From Dryomyza anilis (lineage: Eukaryota > Arthropoda > Insecta > Diptera > Dryomyzidae), in NCBI GenBank assembly GCA_951804985.1, contig OX638135.1:41073564-41137563 (forward strand): 64,000 nt of DNA, given 5' to 3'. Below the pieces are notes generated by a model. The model ran no database searches. It saw nothing but the letters and a program-made list of their open reading frames with translations, and had not been told where the DNA came from. The position numbers and the translations under genes were made by a program. Shown here piece after piece: positions 1 through 11,964 of the stretch. The first letter of the stretch is position 1, and each line of letters starts with the position of its first letter.

Positions 1-2062
1 CAACACCTCCGACAATGGAATGAGGCTGATCGACTTCGCCGCAGCACGAAACATGGTAATTAGTGGTAAGTAGTAATTAGTCTCCCGCACAATGCGTACT
101 GCTGCCGAAGAGGTGCTTGGATTCCAACGCCCACTACGGAACAAGTGGTATGACGAAGAGTGTCGCGCAGCCACTGCAGAGAAAGGCGCTGCATATAGAG
201 CCACCCTGCAGTCGGTAGTTACGCGAGCCGCGAAGGAGCGATACAGAGAGAAGAGGAAGGAGGAGAGACATCTTTTTAGGCGTAAGAAAAGAGAATTAGA
301 AAAACGCGAGTGTGAAGATATTGAGATGCATGGCGACAGGATCGAGGCTCGAAAATTCTTTCAGAAGATAAGACGCCTGACCGGAGGTTTAAAGATCGGA
401 CCCTCTTCCTGTCAGGACGATGACGGGAATCTAGTAACAGATGTCCAGGGTACACTGATATTATGGAGAGAGCACTTCTCTGATCTTCTAGCAGACGATG
501 AGGACAACTATACCGCTATTAGAGAAGACAGCTTGACAACCCCAGTTGCTGACGACGGCGTTAACATACCGCCGCCTGACCGTGAAGAGGTCTGCACAGC
601 CATCAACAGGCTGAAAAACAACAAAGCCGCACGATAGGATGGTCTGCCTGCTGAGTTGTTTAAGACCGGAGGCGATGAGCTCATAACGAGCATGCACCAG
701 CTCATCAGCAGAATATGGTCAGATGAAAGCATGCCTAGCGAATGGAATCATAGTATACTCTGCCCAATCCTTAAGAAGGGGGATTCCACGATAAGCGCCA
801 ACTACCGTGGGATAAGTCTCCTCAACATCGCGTATAAAGTTCTAACGAGCGTATTATGTGAAAGACTGAAGCCCATCGTCAACAGACTGATTGGATCTTA
901 TCAGTGCGGCTTCAGACCTGGCAAGTCCACCATAGAACCGATTTTCACATTGCGCCAAATCCTGGAAAAGACCAAAGAGAGGCAGATCGACACCCACCAC
1001 CTCTTCGTCGACTACAAAGCTGCCTTCGACAGTCCGAAACTTATAAGGCTTTGCAGGATGACCCTGAGCGACACACGTTGCTCAGTGAGAATTGGGAACA
1101 ATCTCACCGATACGTTTAATACCGAACGAGGTTTCGGACAAGGCCATTCCCTATCGTGTGACTTCTTCAACGTAATAATGGAGAAAATTGTAACTCCATC
1201 ACAATTACACTATCTTCAACAAGAGTTCCATGCTGGTCGGGTACGCTGATGATATCGACATAATTGGGCAGAGCGTACGAGCAGTCAGTGCAGCATTCTC
1301 CAGTTTAGAGAGAGAATCGCATCGAATGGGTATTACGGTGAACGAGGACAAGACGAAGTACCTAGTGTCAACAAACAAAGAGTACGGGCGTCTTGGACAA
1401 CACGTCACTATTGACAACCACAACTTCGAAGTTGTGAAGGACTTCGTATACCTAGGAACCAGCATCAACAAGGAAAACAATGTCAGCCTGGAGATTAGCC
1501 GAAGAATAACTCTTGCCAACAGGTGTTACTTTGGGATCAGTAGGCAATTGAGGAGCAGAGCCCTCTCTCGACGGACAAAAATTACGCTCTATAAGTCGCT
1601 CATCATGCCAGTCTTCCTCTATGGCGCTGAGGCATGGACGCTTGCCAACACCGATGAGCGAGCTTTAGGAGCGTTCGAGAGAATGATTCATCGGAAATTC
1701 TATGGCCCGATATGCGTTGAAAACGAGTACAGAATCAGATGGAACGACGAGCTGTATGAGCTCACGCCGACATTGACATAGTCAGGCGCATTAAGGTCCA
1801 GCGCCTACGCTGGCTTGGACATGTCGAGCGTATGGATGAAAGAGCTCCAGCAAAAAAGGTGTTCAATTCTGTACCCAGTGGTGGTCAACGTAGGAGAGGG
1901 CGTCCGAATCTCCGGTGAAGCGACCAAGTGCGAGACAACCTGACAACACTTGGAGTGCAAAACTGGCGCCAGCGCGCGCAATGCAGAAGCGACTGGCGAG
2001 AAGTGATTGCTGCAGCCGAATCCCATCATGGGTTGTAATGGCCAAATAAGTAAGTAAGTAAA
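1..2062 (+). pseudogene. RTE-clade non-LTR retrotransposon, 5'-cut and decayed
   Basis: Positions 2-73 read the end of an APE-type endonuclease (NGMRLIDFAAARNMVISG), followed by a deletion. From 92 the frame continues through the linker region to an in-frame TAG at 635-637. It then carries reverse-transcriptase motifs YRGISLLNIAYKVL, GFRPGKST and LFVDYKAAFDS, a short internal deletion, and GFGQGHSLSCDF. A frameshift near 1200-1230 precedes the catalytic YADDIDIIG box (about 1245). A second frameshift near 1770 precedes RRIKVQRLRWLGHVERMDER, and a TGA replaces a Trp at about 1918. The ORF stop is TAA 2036-2038 and the element ends in AAGT tetranucleotide repeats (2047-2062), as usual for RTE elements. 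It lies antisense to Cadps. Family assignment is from motif recall. Confidence 0.9.
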
Positions 2063-3379
2063 TATCAGACAAAGTCTCGTGGGGTAAAGTCGACTCATAA
2101 GCTTATAGATTCCGCGAAAATAAAATTTACGAAACTTTTTGCTCTATGAGTTTTCCAAAATAGTCCATTCTTACAATATAAGGAGACGTGTCAATCATTT
2201 GAGAAGTTATTGCAAAAAATAGATAAAATGTGAATAATATGAATAATGGTCAAACAATTTCGCGGGACGGGAATAAAACAGCACGAATAGTTTTATCTTG
2301 GAATATATAATTCAATCAAATTGAAATATATCAGCAAAAATGTGCATTCGCGGGAAAAGTGGGTAGTGTTGACTTTACCCCAGCCTATTTTCAGAAGCAG
2401 GTTTGAGGTTGTGTCTCATTTGCATTTGTTTCGTGGAAACTAAATACAGTAGATCTTTACAGCTTATGGAAAATGTTTAGCTAATGAATCAATCTCTATC
2501 CAACTATGTTATTATTTTTGTCCTATGGTCAAAATTAGCACTGAAAAAAAAGTGTCGACTTAGCGCCGGTCTCCCCTACATATAATCAAAATAATGCTAC
2601 TATTTTTAAATTCGTTGTAACCCAGTAACAATCACGAATAACCAAATATATATAATTCAAAGAACCTTTAATTGGCGCTGGGTGTGTTAAATAGCGGAAA
2701 TATCAAACAGAAATATATTAATATCTGATGAACATATATTAATATCTACAGAAATATTAATACAATGAATTCATATAAATCCGCGATTATAGCAATGTAT
2801 GTTTAAATATCGTATAATAATATTTCAATTTGAACAAAATAATTATACGTTTTAATTATAATGTAATTAGATTTTTCATTTAAGAATTATATGGTGATTT
2901 CGAATTAAGTTATAATTACATTCAAACATATTCAAACAAATCTTTTCTATCCGTGTACAATACTTATTTAAGCATATCACCAAAAAAAAAGCGTGAAATT
3001 TATAGTAGTAATATTACAATCATTTTTAGAGTGAACCGTAATCCCTCCGAAATGCTAAAAATTCCAACATACATTCTTGAAAATAGTGAAATATGTTTTT
3101 AAATTTAACAATTCGTAATACAAATACAACAAATTTTAACCAAATGAAAATATGTAAAACATATTTCTCTATTCAGTGAGGAAATCCTGAACACTAATGC
3201 TACTAATTTTTTAATCCCATTTTAACCATCAAACTTAGTTTGTAGAATATTGTAAGAATCATTTTATCTTCAAAGAATATCACATTGCGATTTTTTTATT
3301 CATTAGTTATATTTTGTAATTTTTAGTGTGACAAATATGTTTATATACAAAACAAAAACAAATTAAAATGTAAATAATA
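2063..3379. other. AT-rich intronic DNA, no gene seen
   Basis: This stretch lies within the long intron 3' of the last visible Cadps exon. No coding frame, RNA or clear element ends were recognised. There are only loose inverted AT-rich words (for example AAATATGTTTTT near 3088 against AAAACATATTTC near 3153). Confidence 0.5.
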
Positions 3380-3389
3380 ATGTTTCATG

Positions 3390-3700
3390 GAATTTTTGAT
3401 TGCTGCCTCTTTCATGGCCACAACTTGCTTAAGTATATCAAAAAAATTTCACCCGTGGCACGTACTCCTTCATCTAGTATATTATCCCATACATCAAAAA
3501 TAACAGTCTTGAAATCATTACAATTGCTGTATTTGTGTCCTTCGAACTTCTGCAACATATATTGGGAGGCCACTTGTCCTTGGGTATAAAATCAATTTAA
3601 TTTACCTCACACCAGTTTTGAACAAGTTTTGCGGTATGAGCGGGTTATCCATCTTCAGATATTCCGGCTTTAAACTTTTTCCATGTAATATTTTGCAAAG
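3390..3700 (-). pseudogene. Tc1/mariner-type transposase relic (C-terminal part)
   Basis: Read on the minus strand, 3480-3660 gives DG-PAHTAKLVQNWCE, then IDFIPKDKWPP, with two in-frame stops. This resembles the block around the second catalytic Asp of Tc1/mariner transposases (DGAPAHTA ... WPPSSPDLNPLD). The SPDLNP motif itself is lost. Further downstream, similarity dwindles to fragments such as HERGSNQKFHET near 3390-3430. No terminal inverted repeats were found. A dead fragment with low conservation. Confidence 0.6.
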
Positions 3701-4545
3701 ATTTTTACCTCTTTTTTTTAATGTAAAAGAAGGGTAACTTTTGCTTCCTAGATATGGTGCCCTAGACCAAACTAAATATGAATTATTATTTTTCCATATA
3801 TTGCATCTATATGTCTGATTTATTCTTTTGGTATTTGCCTTACTATGTCATTGAAATTTTTAAAATTTATATATTACGGGATATATTATAAAATCGTAGA
3901 TCTCGGCATAAATTTGTAAGATATAGAAGAAAAATAAAATCAAAAATAAATTCATGAGAATACACCATTCCATTCCATAACATGTTAATTCTACTTAGAA
4001 TGTTTTTAATGTTATATCATTTTTGGTTTCAGTATATTCTTTAAACAGATCGGTCGATCCTATCCCAAGTTAAAACCAAAAATGTTTTTAACATAAATGA
4101 ACAATTTCAAAATCTTACAATCTATTAAGCAAAAATCATAAAATGCACTTGCCAACAGAAGTCGGCACATGGATCTATGCGAACACATACAAATTGTATG
4201 TAGCAATCCATAATATGAATATTAGAGAGTTTCGTCAAGATTTGTTAACTTTAGCTAGCGAAACAAATCATGGATTCCTTACGGAAAATATGTCGTATAA
4301 TTTTCATATTGAGAAATCATTTTTGTTAAGCAAAACAAAAAAAAAAATTCTTTTTTTGCTAGTTTATTCATATTATGGGCTTCTTAATTGACACAACTTG
4401 AGCAAACTTTTCATTTTTTATTTATTTTTAATATAGGAGGGAATGGGAGGGTCAATCATATATTTGAAGAAAAAAGTTTTCTTTAAAATTTAGTTATTCG
4501 TGAAAATATTGGAAGTAATTTTTTCAGACGGAAATACTCCCAAGT
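3701..4545. other. AT-rich intronic DNA with one short unassigned frame
   Basis: An open frame of 82 codons at 4143-4391 (plus strand) has ordinary amino-acid composition in its first 60 codons but matches nothing I recognise. It has no splice or promoter context. The block at 4440-4505 resembles 27580-27645 (ATCATATATTTGA-GAAAAA ... TTTAGTTATTC), so part of it is an unnamed dispersed repeat. Confidence 0.4.
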
Positions 4546-4552
4546 TATGATG

Positions 4553-4797
4553 CATTTGACGTCGATAGCTCGTTTGGTTAGTGCGTTGGACTACGAGCGA
4601 GAAGTCGATGGTGCGTTCGACTACGAGTCGAAAGATCCCCTGTTCTATTCACAGCGACTGCCAACATCTTTTTCATGGACAACATTTTCTAAACCTACGA
4701 GAATAAACTTTTCCCATGAAAAAGCTCTTACCCGACATTCGGATCCGGCACTAAACTGTAGGTTCTACCACTTTGAGTACAAATATAACACGCACAG
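4553..4797 (+). mobile_element. tRNA-derived SINE, 5' part (interrupted copy)
   Basis: The head matches the intact SINE at 60224: GATAGCTCGTTTGGTTAGTGCGTTGGAC in place of GGTAGCTCAGTGGTTAGTGCGTTGGAC (internal Pol III box A). An extra copy of about 30 bp is duplicated in the anticodon-side region, and the box B area (AGATCCCCTGTTC) is degraded. The body continues CATGAAAAAGCTCTTACCCG ... TAAACTGTAGGTTCTACCAC and ATATAACACGCACAG. Here the copy is cut, and it resumes at 11965 (CACGCACAGCTCAAATGG) to its end near 12020. Confidence 0.85.
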
Positions 4798-4940
4798 ACC
4801 GGTGTGAAGTTAGCACTGCGTGCTCAGCACTGGGCGAATATTACTAACATTTCATGACTTTTAATAACATTAAACGACGAAAATTAACAGAGTTGATTTT
4901 TCAGACGAATTCGCCTTTATTTATCAAATAAAAAAACTCA

Positions 4941-5019
4941 CGCCGGCTCCACCGGGACTCGAACTATATCACTTTCGAACGGCATGCACACACTCTACCA
5001 CTGTGCCACACTGGCTCGT
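4941..5019 (-). ncRNA. tRNA-like (Pol III promoter) segment in left end of composite element
   Basis: On the minus strand, TGGCACAGTGG (4998-5008) fits box A and AGTTCGAGTCC (4955-4965) fits box B, with normal spacing. The 5' GAGCC and 3' GCCGGCG ends only partly pair, so this is a tRNA-derived or SINE-like head, not a functional tRNA gene. It points towards the nearer end of the composite element. Confidence 0.6.
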
Positions 5020-5097
5020 TAGCGATGATAGAACTTTCTAGCTTGTATTCGATCAGCCAATTAGCTAACTCAAGTAATTGGTGCATTTAAGAAAAGG

Positions 5098-5252
5098 TGC
5101 GTTTTTTTTTCATAATTTAAATTTGAGCTGGAACAAATTTTATACGCAAAACAAAAACAATTAGAGCTCGATAAATGTATCTGGCTCAAATTTGTTTTTG
5201 TTTTGCGTATAAAATTTGTTCCGGCTCAAATTTAAATTATGAAAAAACGCAG
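5098..5252. repeat. Long near-perfect palindrome (foldback), arms about 60 bp
   Basis: The left arm runs from GCGTTTTTTTTTCATAATTT to ACGCAAAACAAAAACAA. The right arm is its reverse complement apart from one substitution (GAGCTGG/CCGGCTC) and T-run length. A loop of about 30 bp (TTAGAGCTCGATAAATG...) separates them. It contains no coding sequence. Confidence 0.85.
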
Positions 5253-5302
5253 CTAATATTTTTAAAATTTTAAACTTTTTGAAAAAGGAAAAATATTAAC
5301 GT

Positions 5303-6145
5303 ATTTTTATACCCTACACCTATGAGGTACAGAGTATATTAACTTTGTGCATATATTGTAACGCCCCTTAGGAGGCGTGTCCGGTATGGAAAAGTATATA
5401 TATTCTTGATCAGCATCACTACCCGAGTCCGTTTAGCCATGTCCATCTGTCTGTCTGTCTGTCTGTCTGTCTGCCTGTCTGTCCGTCTTGCTGTCTTGCT
5501 GTCCGAATACAGAATAACTTGAGAAATACTTACCAGAATGCGATGAAATTTCGTCTCAATATATTTTAGCCAAAAGTAGGAACTGAGTTTGTAAATGAGC
5601 CAAATCGGTCAACGGACTCGCCCACCTCCCATACAAGTCACTTTTATATAACTCATTCGGAACTAATAACTCGAAAAGTATTCAAGGTATAGTTATAAAG
5701 TTTAACACGTATTGTTGGAATTCACCTTAAAATATGTGGTCCACAAATGGGCGTGATCCGCCCACTTTTTTTCATTATTTCTCGGGTTTTCATAGTGGAA
5801 ATTTGATCCGTAAATTATTAAAATCAAATCTATGAAATATTTTAAATATGGGCGTGGTCCGCCCAATTATATTTTTGAATTTTTTTTTTTTAGTTTTTTA
5901 TACTTTTATATATTTTTTTTAATTTATGGGGATATAAGACGTAAATTTCTGATAAATGAATAATATTCTGAGGGTGGGGAGGATCAGCATAATTAAAAAC
6001 TTTAAAATTAAGGTATGCAATTAAATATCCCACATTAATATCCCCACCAAAGGTGTAGGGTATTCCATAGTCGGGCCCGACCGACTATAAAAATCCGCCC
6101 CATGTGACCGAACTTACCCATGTGACCTAACTTTCCCAACTCGTT
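5303..6145 (+). mobile_element. mini-me-like (Helentron-type) element, subfamily 1
   Basis: Begins TTTTTATACCCTACACC and continues with GGAGGCGTGTCCGGTATGG, TATATATATTCTTGATCAGC and a GTCT microsatellite (5449-5475). It ends with a hairpin (TAGTCGGGCCCGACCGACTA) and CTAACTTTCCCAACTCG. Flanking TA and GTCY proto-microsatellites around a conserved core are the hallmark of dipteran mini-me elements. It encodes no protein and is nested in the composite element. Confidence 0.85.
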
Positions 6146-6220
6146 TTTTAATGTTTTTTTAATTTATTGGTAAAATATGTCTGAATAATTTTTCAAATAA
6201 ATACTTTTTGTCTTGCTGGA

Positions 6221-9200
6221 AAATCTGTCGAACAGTTCTGATCGAGACTAGTCTCAAATGAGAGTACGATATCTCGACTCTAAAACGCAATAAATTTCGT
6301 AAAAGGCGTTTTCTTAGTTTTCAAGATATAGCCCAATATATTATCTTCTATATGTGGTAACATACGGCCAGCACTGGATCGATTCTCTCAAAATCTGTCG
6401 AACAGTTCTGATCGAGACTAGTCTCAAATGAGAGTCTGATATTTCGACTCTAAAACGCAATAAATTTCGTAAAAGGCGTTTTCTTAGTTTTCAAGATATA
6501 GCCCAATATATTATCTTCTATATGTGGTAACATACGGCCAGCACTGGATCGATTCTCTCAAAATCTGTCGAACAGTTCTGATCGAGACTAGTCTCAAATG
6601 AGAGTCTGATATTTCGACTCTAAAACGCAATAAATTTCGTAAAAGGCGTTTTCTTAGTTTTCAAGATATAGCCCAATATATTATCTTCTATATGTGGTAA
6701 CATACGGCCAGCACTGGATCGATTTTCTCAAAATCTGTCGAACAGTTCTGATCGAGACTAGTCTCAAATGAGAGTACGATATCGCGACTCTAAAACGCAA
6801 TAAATTTCGTAAAAGGCGTTTTCTTAGTTTTACAGATATAGCCCAATATATTATCCTCTATGTGGTAACATACAGCCAGCACTGGATCGATTTTCTCAAA
6901 ATCTGTCGAACAGTTCTGATCGAGACTAGTCTCAAATGAGAGTACGATATCTCGACTCTAAAACGCAATAAATTTCGTAAAAGGCGTTTTCTTAGTTTTC
7001 AAGATATAGCCCAATATATTATCTTCTATATGTGGTAACATACGGCCAGCACTGGATCGATTTTCTCAAAATCTGTCGAACAGTTCTGATCGAGACTAGT
7101 CTCAAATGAGAGTACGATATCTCGACTCTAAAACGCAATAAATTTCGTAAAAGGCGTTTTCTTAGTTTTCAAGATATAGCCCAATATATTATCTTCTATA
7201 TGTGGTAACATACGGCCAGCACTGGATCGATTTTCTCAAAATCTGTCGAACAGTTCTGATCGAGACTAGTCTCAAATGAGAGTACGATATCTCGACTCTA
7301 AAACGTAATAAATTTCGTAAAAGGTGTTTTCTTAGTTTTCAAGATATAGCCCAATATATTATCTTCTATATGTGGTAACAACTGCCAGCACTGGATCGAT
7401 TTTCTCAAAATCTGTCGAACAGTTCTGATCGAGACTAGTCTCAAATGAGAGTACGATATCTCGACTCTAAAACGCAATAAATTTCGTAAAAGGCGTTTTC
7501 TTAGTTTTCAAGATATAGCCCAATATATTATCTTCTATATGTGGTAACATACGGCCAGCACTGGATCGATTTTCTCAAAATCTGTCGAACAGTTCTGATC
7601 GAGACTAGTCTCAAATGAGAGTCTGATATTTCGACTCTAAAACGCAATAAATTTCGTAAAAGGCGTTTTCTTAGTTTTCAAGATATAGCCCAATATATTA
7701 TCCTCTATGTGGTAATATACAGCCAGCACTGGATCGATTTTCTCAAAATCTGTCGAACAGTTCTGATCGAGACTAGTCTCAAATGAGAGTACGATATTTC
7801 GACTCTAAAACATAATAAAATTCGTAAAAGGCGTTTTCTTAGTTTGCAAGATATAGCCCAATATATTATCCTCTATGTGGTAACATACAGCCAGCACTGG
7901 ATCGATTTTCTCAAAATCTGTCGAACAGTTCTGATCGAGACTAGTCTCAAATGAGAGTACGATATCTCGACTCTAAAACGCAATAAATTTCGTAAAAGGC
8001 GTTTTCTTAGTTTTCAAGATATAGCCCAATATATTATCTTCTATATGTGGTAACATACGGCCAGCACTGGATCGATTCTCTCAAAATCTGTCGAACAGTT
8101 CTGATCGAGACTAGTCTCAAATGAGAGTCTGATATTTCGACTCTAAAACGCAATAAATTTCGTAAAAGGCGTTTTCTTAGTTTTCAAGATATAGCCCAAT
8201 ATATTATCTTCTATATGTGGTAACATACGGCCAGCACTGGATCGATTCTCTCAAAATCTGTCGAACAGTTCTGATCGAGACTAGTCTCAAATGAGAGTCT
8301 GATATTTCGACTCTAAAACGCAATAAATTTCGTAAAAGGCGTTTTCTTAGTTTTCAAGATATAGCCCAATATATTATCTTCTATATGTGGTAACATACGG
8401 CCAGCACTGGATCGATTTTCTCAAAATCTGTCGAACAGTTCTGATCGAGACTAGTCTCAAATGAGAGTACGATATCGCGACTCTAAAACGCAATAAATTT
8501 CGTAAAAGGCGTTTTCTTAGTTTTACAGATATAGCCCAATATATTATCCTCTATGTGGTAACATACAGCCAGCACTGGATCGATTTTCTCAAAATCTGTC
8601 GAACAGTTCTGATCGAGACTAGTCTCAAATGAGAGTACGATATCTCGACTCTAAAACGCAATAAATTTCGTAAAAGGCGTTTTCTTAGTTTTCAAGATAT
8701 AGCCCAATATATTATCTTCTATATGTGGTAACATACGGCCAGCACTGGATCGATTTTCTCAAAATCTGTCGAACAGTTCTGATCGAGACTAGTTTCAAAT
8801 GAGAGTACGATATCTCGACTCTAAAACGCAATAAATTTCGTAAAAGGCGTTTTCTTAGTTTTCAAGATATAGCCCAATATATTATCTTCTATATGTGGTA
8901 ACATACGGCCAGCACTGGATCGATTTTCTCAAAATCTGTCGAACAGTTCTGATCGAGACTAGTCTCAAATGAGAGTACGATATCTCGACTCTAAAACGTA
9001 ATAAATTTCGTAAAAGGTGTTTTCTTAGTTTTCAAGATATAGCCCAATATATTATCTTCTATATGTGGTAACAACTGCCAGCACTGGATCGATTTTCTCA
9101 AAATCTGTCGAACAGTTCTGATCGAGACTAGTCTCAAATGAGGGTACGATATCTCGACTCTAAAACGTAATAAATTTCGTAAAAGGCGTTTTCTTAGTTT

Positions 9201-11605
9201 TCAAGATATAGCCCAATATATTATCTTCTATATGTGGTAACATACTGCCAGCACTGGATCGATTTTCTCAAAATCTGTCGAACCATTCTGATCGAGACTA
9301 GTCTCAAATGAGAGTACGATATCTCGACTCTAAAACGCAATAAATTTCGTAAAAGGCGTTTTCTTAGTTTTCAAGATATAGCCCAATATATTATCTTCTA
9401 TATGTGGTAACATACAGCCAGCACTGGATCGATTTTCTCAAAATCTGTCGAACAGTTCTGATCGAGACTAGTCTCAAATGGGAGTACGATATCTCGACTC
9501 TAAAACGTAATAAATTTCGTAAAAGGCGTTTTCTTAGTTTTCAAGATATAGCCTAATATATTATCCTCTATGTGGTAACATACAGCCAGCACTGGATCGA
9601 TTTTCTCAAAATCTGTCGAACAGTTCTGATCGAGACTAGTCTCAAATGAGAGTACGATATCTCGACTCTAAAACGCAATAAATTTCGTAAAAGGCGTTTT
9701 CTTAGTTTTCAAGATATAGCCCAATATATTATCTTCTATATGTGGTAACATACGGCCAGCACTGGATCGATTTTCTCAAAATCTGTCGAACAGTTCTGAT
9801 CGAGACTAGTCTCAAATGAGAGTACGATATCTCGACTCTAAAACGCAATAAATTTCGTAAAAGGCGTTTTCTTAGTTTTCAAGATATAGCCCAATATATT
9901 ATCTTCTATATGTGGTAACATACGGCCAGCACTGGATCGATTTTCTCAAAATCTGTCGAACAGTTCTGATCGAGACTAGTCTCAAATGAGAGTACGATAT
10001 CTCGACTCTAAAACGTAATAAATTTCGTAAAAGGTGTTTTCTTAGTTTTCAAGATATAGCCCAATATATTATCTTCTATATGTGGTAACAACTGCCAGCA
10101 CTGGATCGATTTTCTCAAAATCTGTCGAACAGTTCTGATCGAGACTAGTCTCAAATGAGAGTACGATATCTCGACTCTAAAACGTAATAAATTTCGTAAA
10201 AAGCGTTTTCTTAGTTTTCAAGATATAGCCCAATATATTATCTTCTATATGTGGTAACATACTGCCAGCACTGGATCGATTTTCTCAAAATCTGTCGAAC
10301 AGTTCTGATCGAGACTAGTCTCAAATGAGAGTCTGATATTTCGACTCTAAAACGCAATAAATTTCGTAAAAGGCGTTTTCTTAGTTTTCAAGATATAGCC
10401 CTATATATTATCCTCTATGTGGTAACATACTGCCAGCACTGGATCGATTTTCTCAAAATCTGTCGAACCATTCTGATCGAGACTAGTCTCAAATGAGAGT
10501 ACGATATCTCGACTCTAAAACGCAATAAATTTCGTAAAAGGCGTTTTCTTAGTTTTCAAGATATAGCCCAATATATTATCTTCTATATGTGGTAACATAC
10601 GGCCAGCACTGGATCGATTTTCTCAAAATCTGTCGAACAGTTCTGATCGAGACTAGTCTCAAATGAGAGTACGATATTTCGACTCTAAAACATAATAAAT
10701 TTCGTAAAAGGCGTTTTCTTAGTTTGCAAGATATAGCCCAATATATTATCCTCTATGTGGTAACATACAGCCAGCACTGGATCGATTTTCTCAAAATCTG
10801 TCGAACAGTTCTGATCGAGACTAGTCTCAAATGAGAGTACGATATCTCGACTCTAAAACGCAATAAATTTCGTAAAAGGCGTTTTCTTAGTTTTCAAGAT
10901 ATAGCCCAATATATTATCTTCTATATGTGATAACATACGGCCAGCACTGGATCGATTTTCTCAAAATCTGTCGAACAGTTCTGATCGAGACTAGTCTCAA
11001 ATGAGAGTACGATATCTCGACTCTAAAACGTAATAAATTTCGTAAAAGGCGTTTTCTTCGTTTTCAAGATATAGCCCAATATATTATCTTCTATATGTGG
11101 TAACATACAGCCAGCACTGGATCGATTTTCTCAAAATCTGTCGAACAGTTCTGATCGAGACTAGTCTCAAATGAGAGTACGATATCTCGACTCTAAAACG
11201 CAATAAATTTCGTAAAAGGCGTTTTCTTAGTTTTCAAGATATAGCCCAATATATTATCCTCTATGTGGTAACATACGGCCAGCACTGGATCGATTTTCTC
11301 AAAATCTGTCGAACAGTTCTGATCGAGACTAGTCTCAAATGAGAGTACGATATCTCGACTCAAAAACGTAATAAATTTCGTAAAAGGCGTTTTCTTAGTT
11401 TTCAAGATATAGCCCAATATATTATCCTCTATGTGGTAACATACAGCCAGCACTGGATCGATTTTCTCAAAATCTGTCGAACAGTTCTGATCGAGACTAG
11501 TCTCAAATGAGAGTACGATATTTCGACTCTAAAACGCAATAAATTTCGTAGAAGGCGTTTTCTTAGTTTTCAAGATATAGCGCAATATATTATCCCCTAT
11601 AAAAT
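6221..11605. repeat. Satellite array, ~168-170-bp monomer, about 32 copies
   Basis: Head-to-tail monomers start at AAATCTGTCGAACAGTTCTG (6221, 6391, 6561, 6731, 6899 and so on to 11469); the last is partial. Each contains the 12-bp palindrome GAGACTAGTCTC. The 168-bp variants carry CCTCTATGTGG in place of CTTCTATATGTGG. Diagnostic variants (ATATCGCGACTC with TTTTACAGATATAG; AACGTAATAAATTTC with AAAGGTGTTTT; CATAATAAA with GTTTGCAAG) recur in order. Seven consecutive monomers from 6221 reappear at 7915, a shift of 1694 bp (10 monomers). Divergence among monomers is low. No ORF within it is a gene. Confidence 0.97.
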
Positions 11606-11707
11606 ACTTTACTTATAAAATCTTGGCAACCCTGCACAAAATTGTTGAATTTAAATTTATTTCGAACTAAGCAATTTATTTAAAAAACCTAGCATCTTTT
11701 CATATAA

Positions 11708-11782
11708 GAGCTTTGGTGCAACGGATGAGTAGCTGCTTTGTGAATGGAAGGTCCGTAGTTCAAATCCGCTCCGGGGCAGCAA
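11708..11782 (+). ncRNA. tRNA-like segment in right end of composite element
   Basis: TGGTGCAACGG (11713-11723) approximates box A and AGTTCAAATCC (11757-11767) fits box B. It is followed by GCTCCGGGGCAGC and then a T-run. It mirrors the tRNA-like segment at 4941-5019, which lies at a similar distance from the other end and also faces outward. The two differ substantially in sequence. Confidence 0.55.
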
Positions 11783-11964
11783 TTTTTTTAATTATAAATA
11801 AATTTGTAAAATTTTCATTGCATACTCTCAGGTAACAGGCTGCTTCATTGAATGTTATACTTTGCAATTCGCTTCGTGTTTTTAACATAATAGCAATTCG
11901 CTCTGAACTGTGCTATGTAAATTGCATTTCGCCCAGTGTTGCGCCGTGCTAACTTCACGCAAGT

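Larger units (their letters stand above)
4798..11964. mobile_element. Composite TIR element carrying a satellite array, inserted in a SINE
   Basis: The SINE is interrupted at CACGCACAG, which is present on both sides (4789-4797 and 11965-11973), a 9-bp direct repeat (8 bp if the outer C is chance). The ends are imperfect inverted repeats sharing GTGAAGTTAGCAC and CACTGGGCGAA (left 4805-4837; right about 11927-11957, reverse complement). Each side then has AT-rich DNA and a tRNA-like segment pointing outwards. The interior holds a long palindrome (5098-5252), a mini-me copy and a ~5.4-kb array of a ~170-bp repeat. No transposase was found. A 9-bp duplication with structured ends is compatible with MULE- or foldback-type elements such as Tetris of Drosophila virilis; an 8-bp duplication would suggest hAT. 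Superfamily unresolved. Confidence 0.75.

Noticed and set aside
11193..11453. 86-codon minus-strand frame in the satellite
   Set aside because: It is two satellite monomers read through. The peptide repeats itself and depends on a few base variants.
6221..11605. CRISPR-like regularly spaced repeat
   Set aside because: The whole ~170-bp monomer is repeated, with no unique spacers, and the setting is a eukaryotic nuclear genome. It is satellite DNA.
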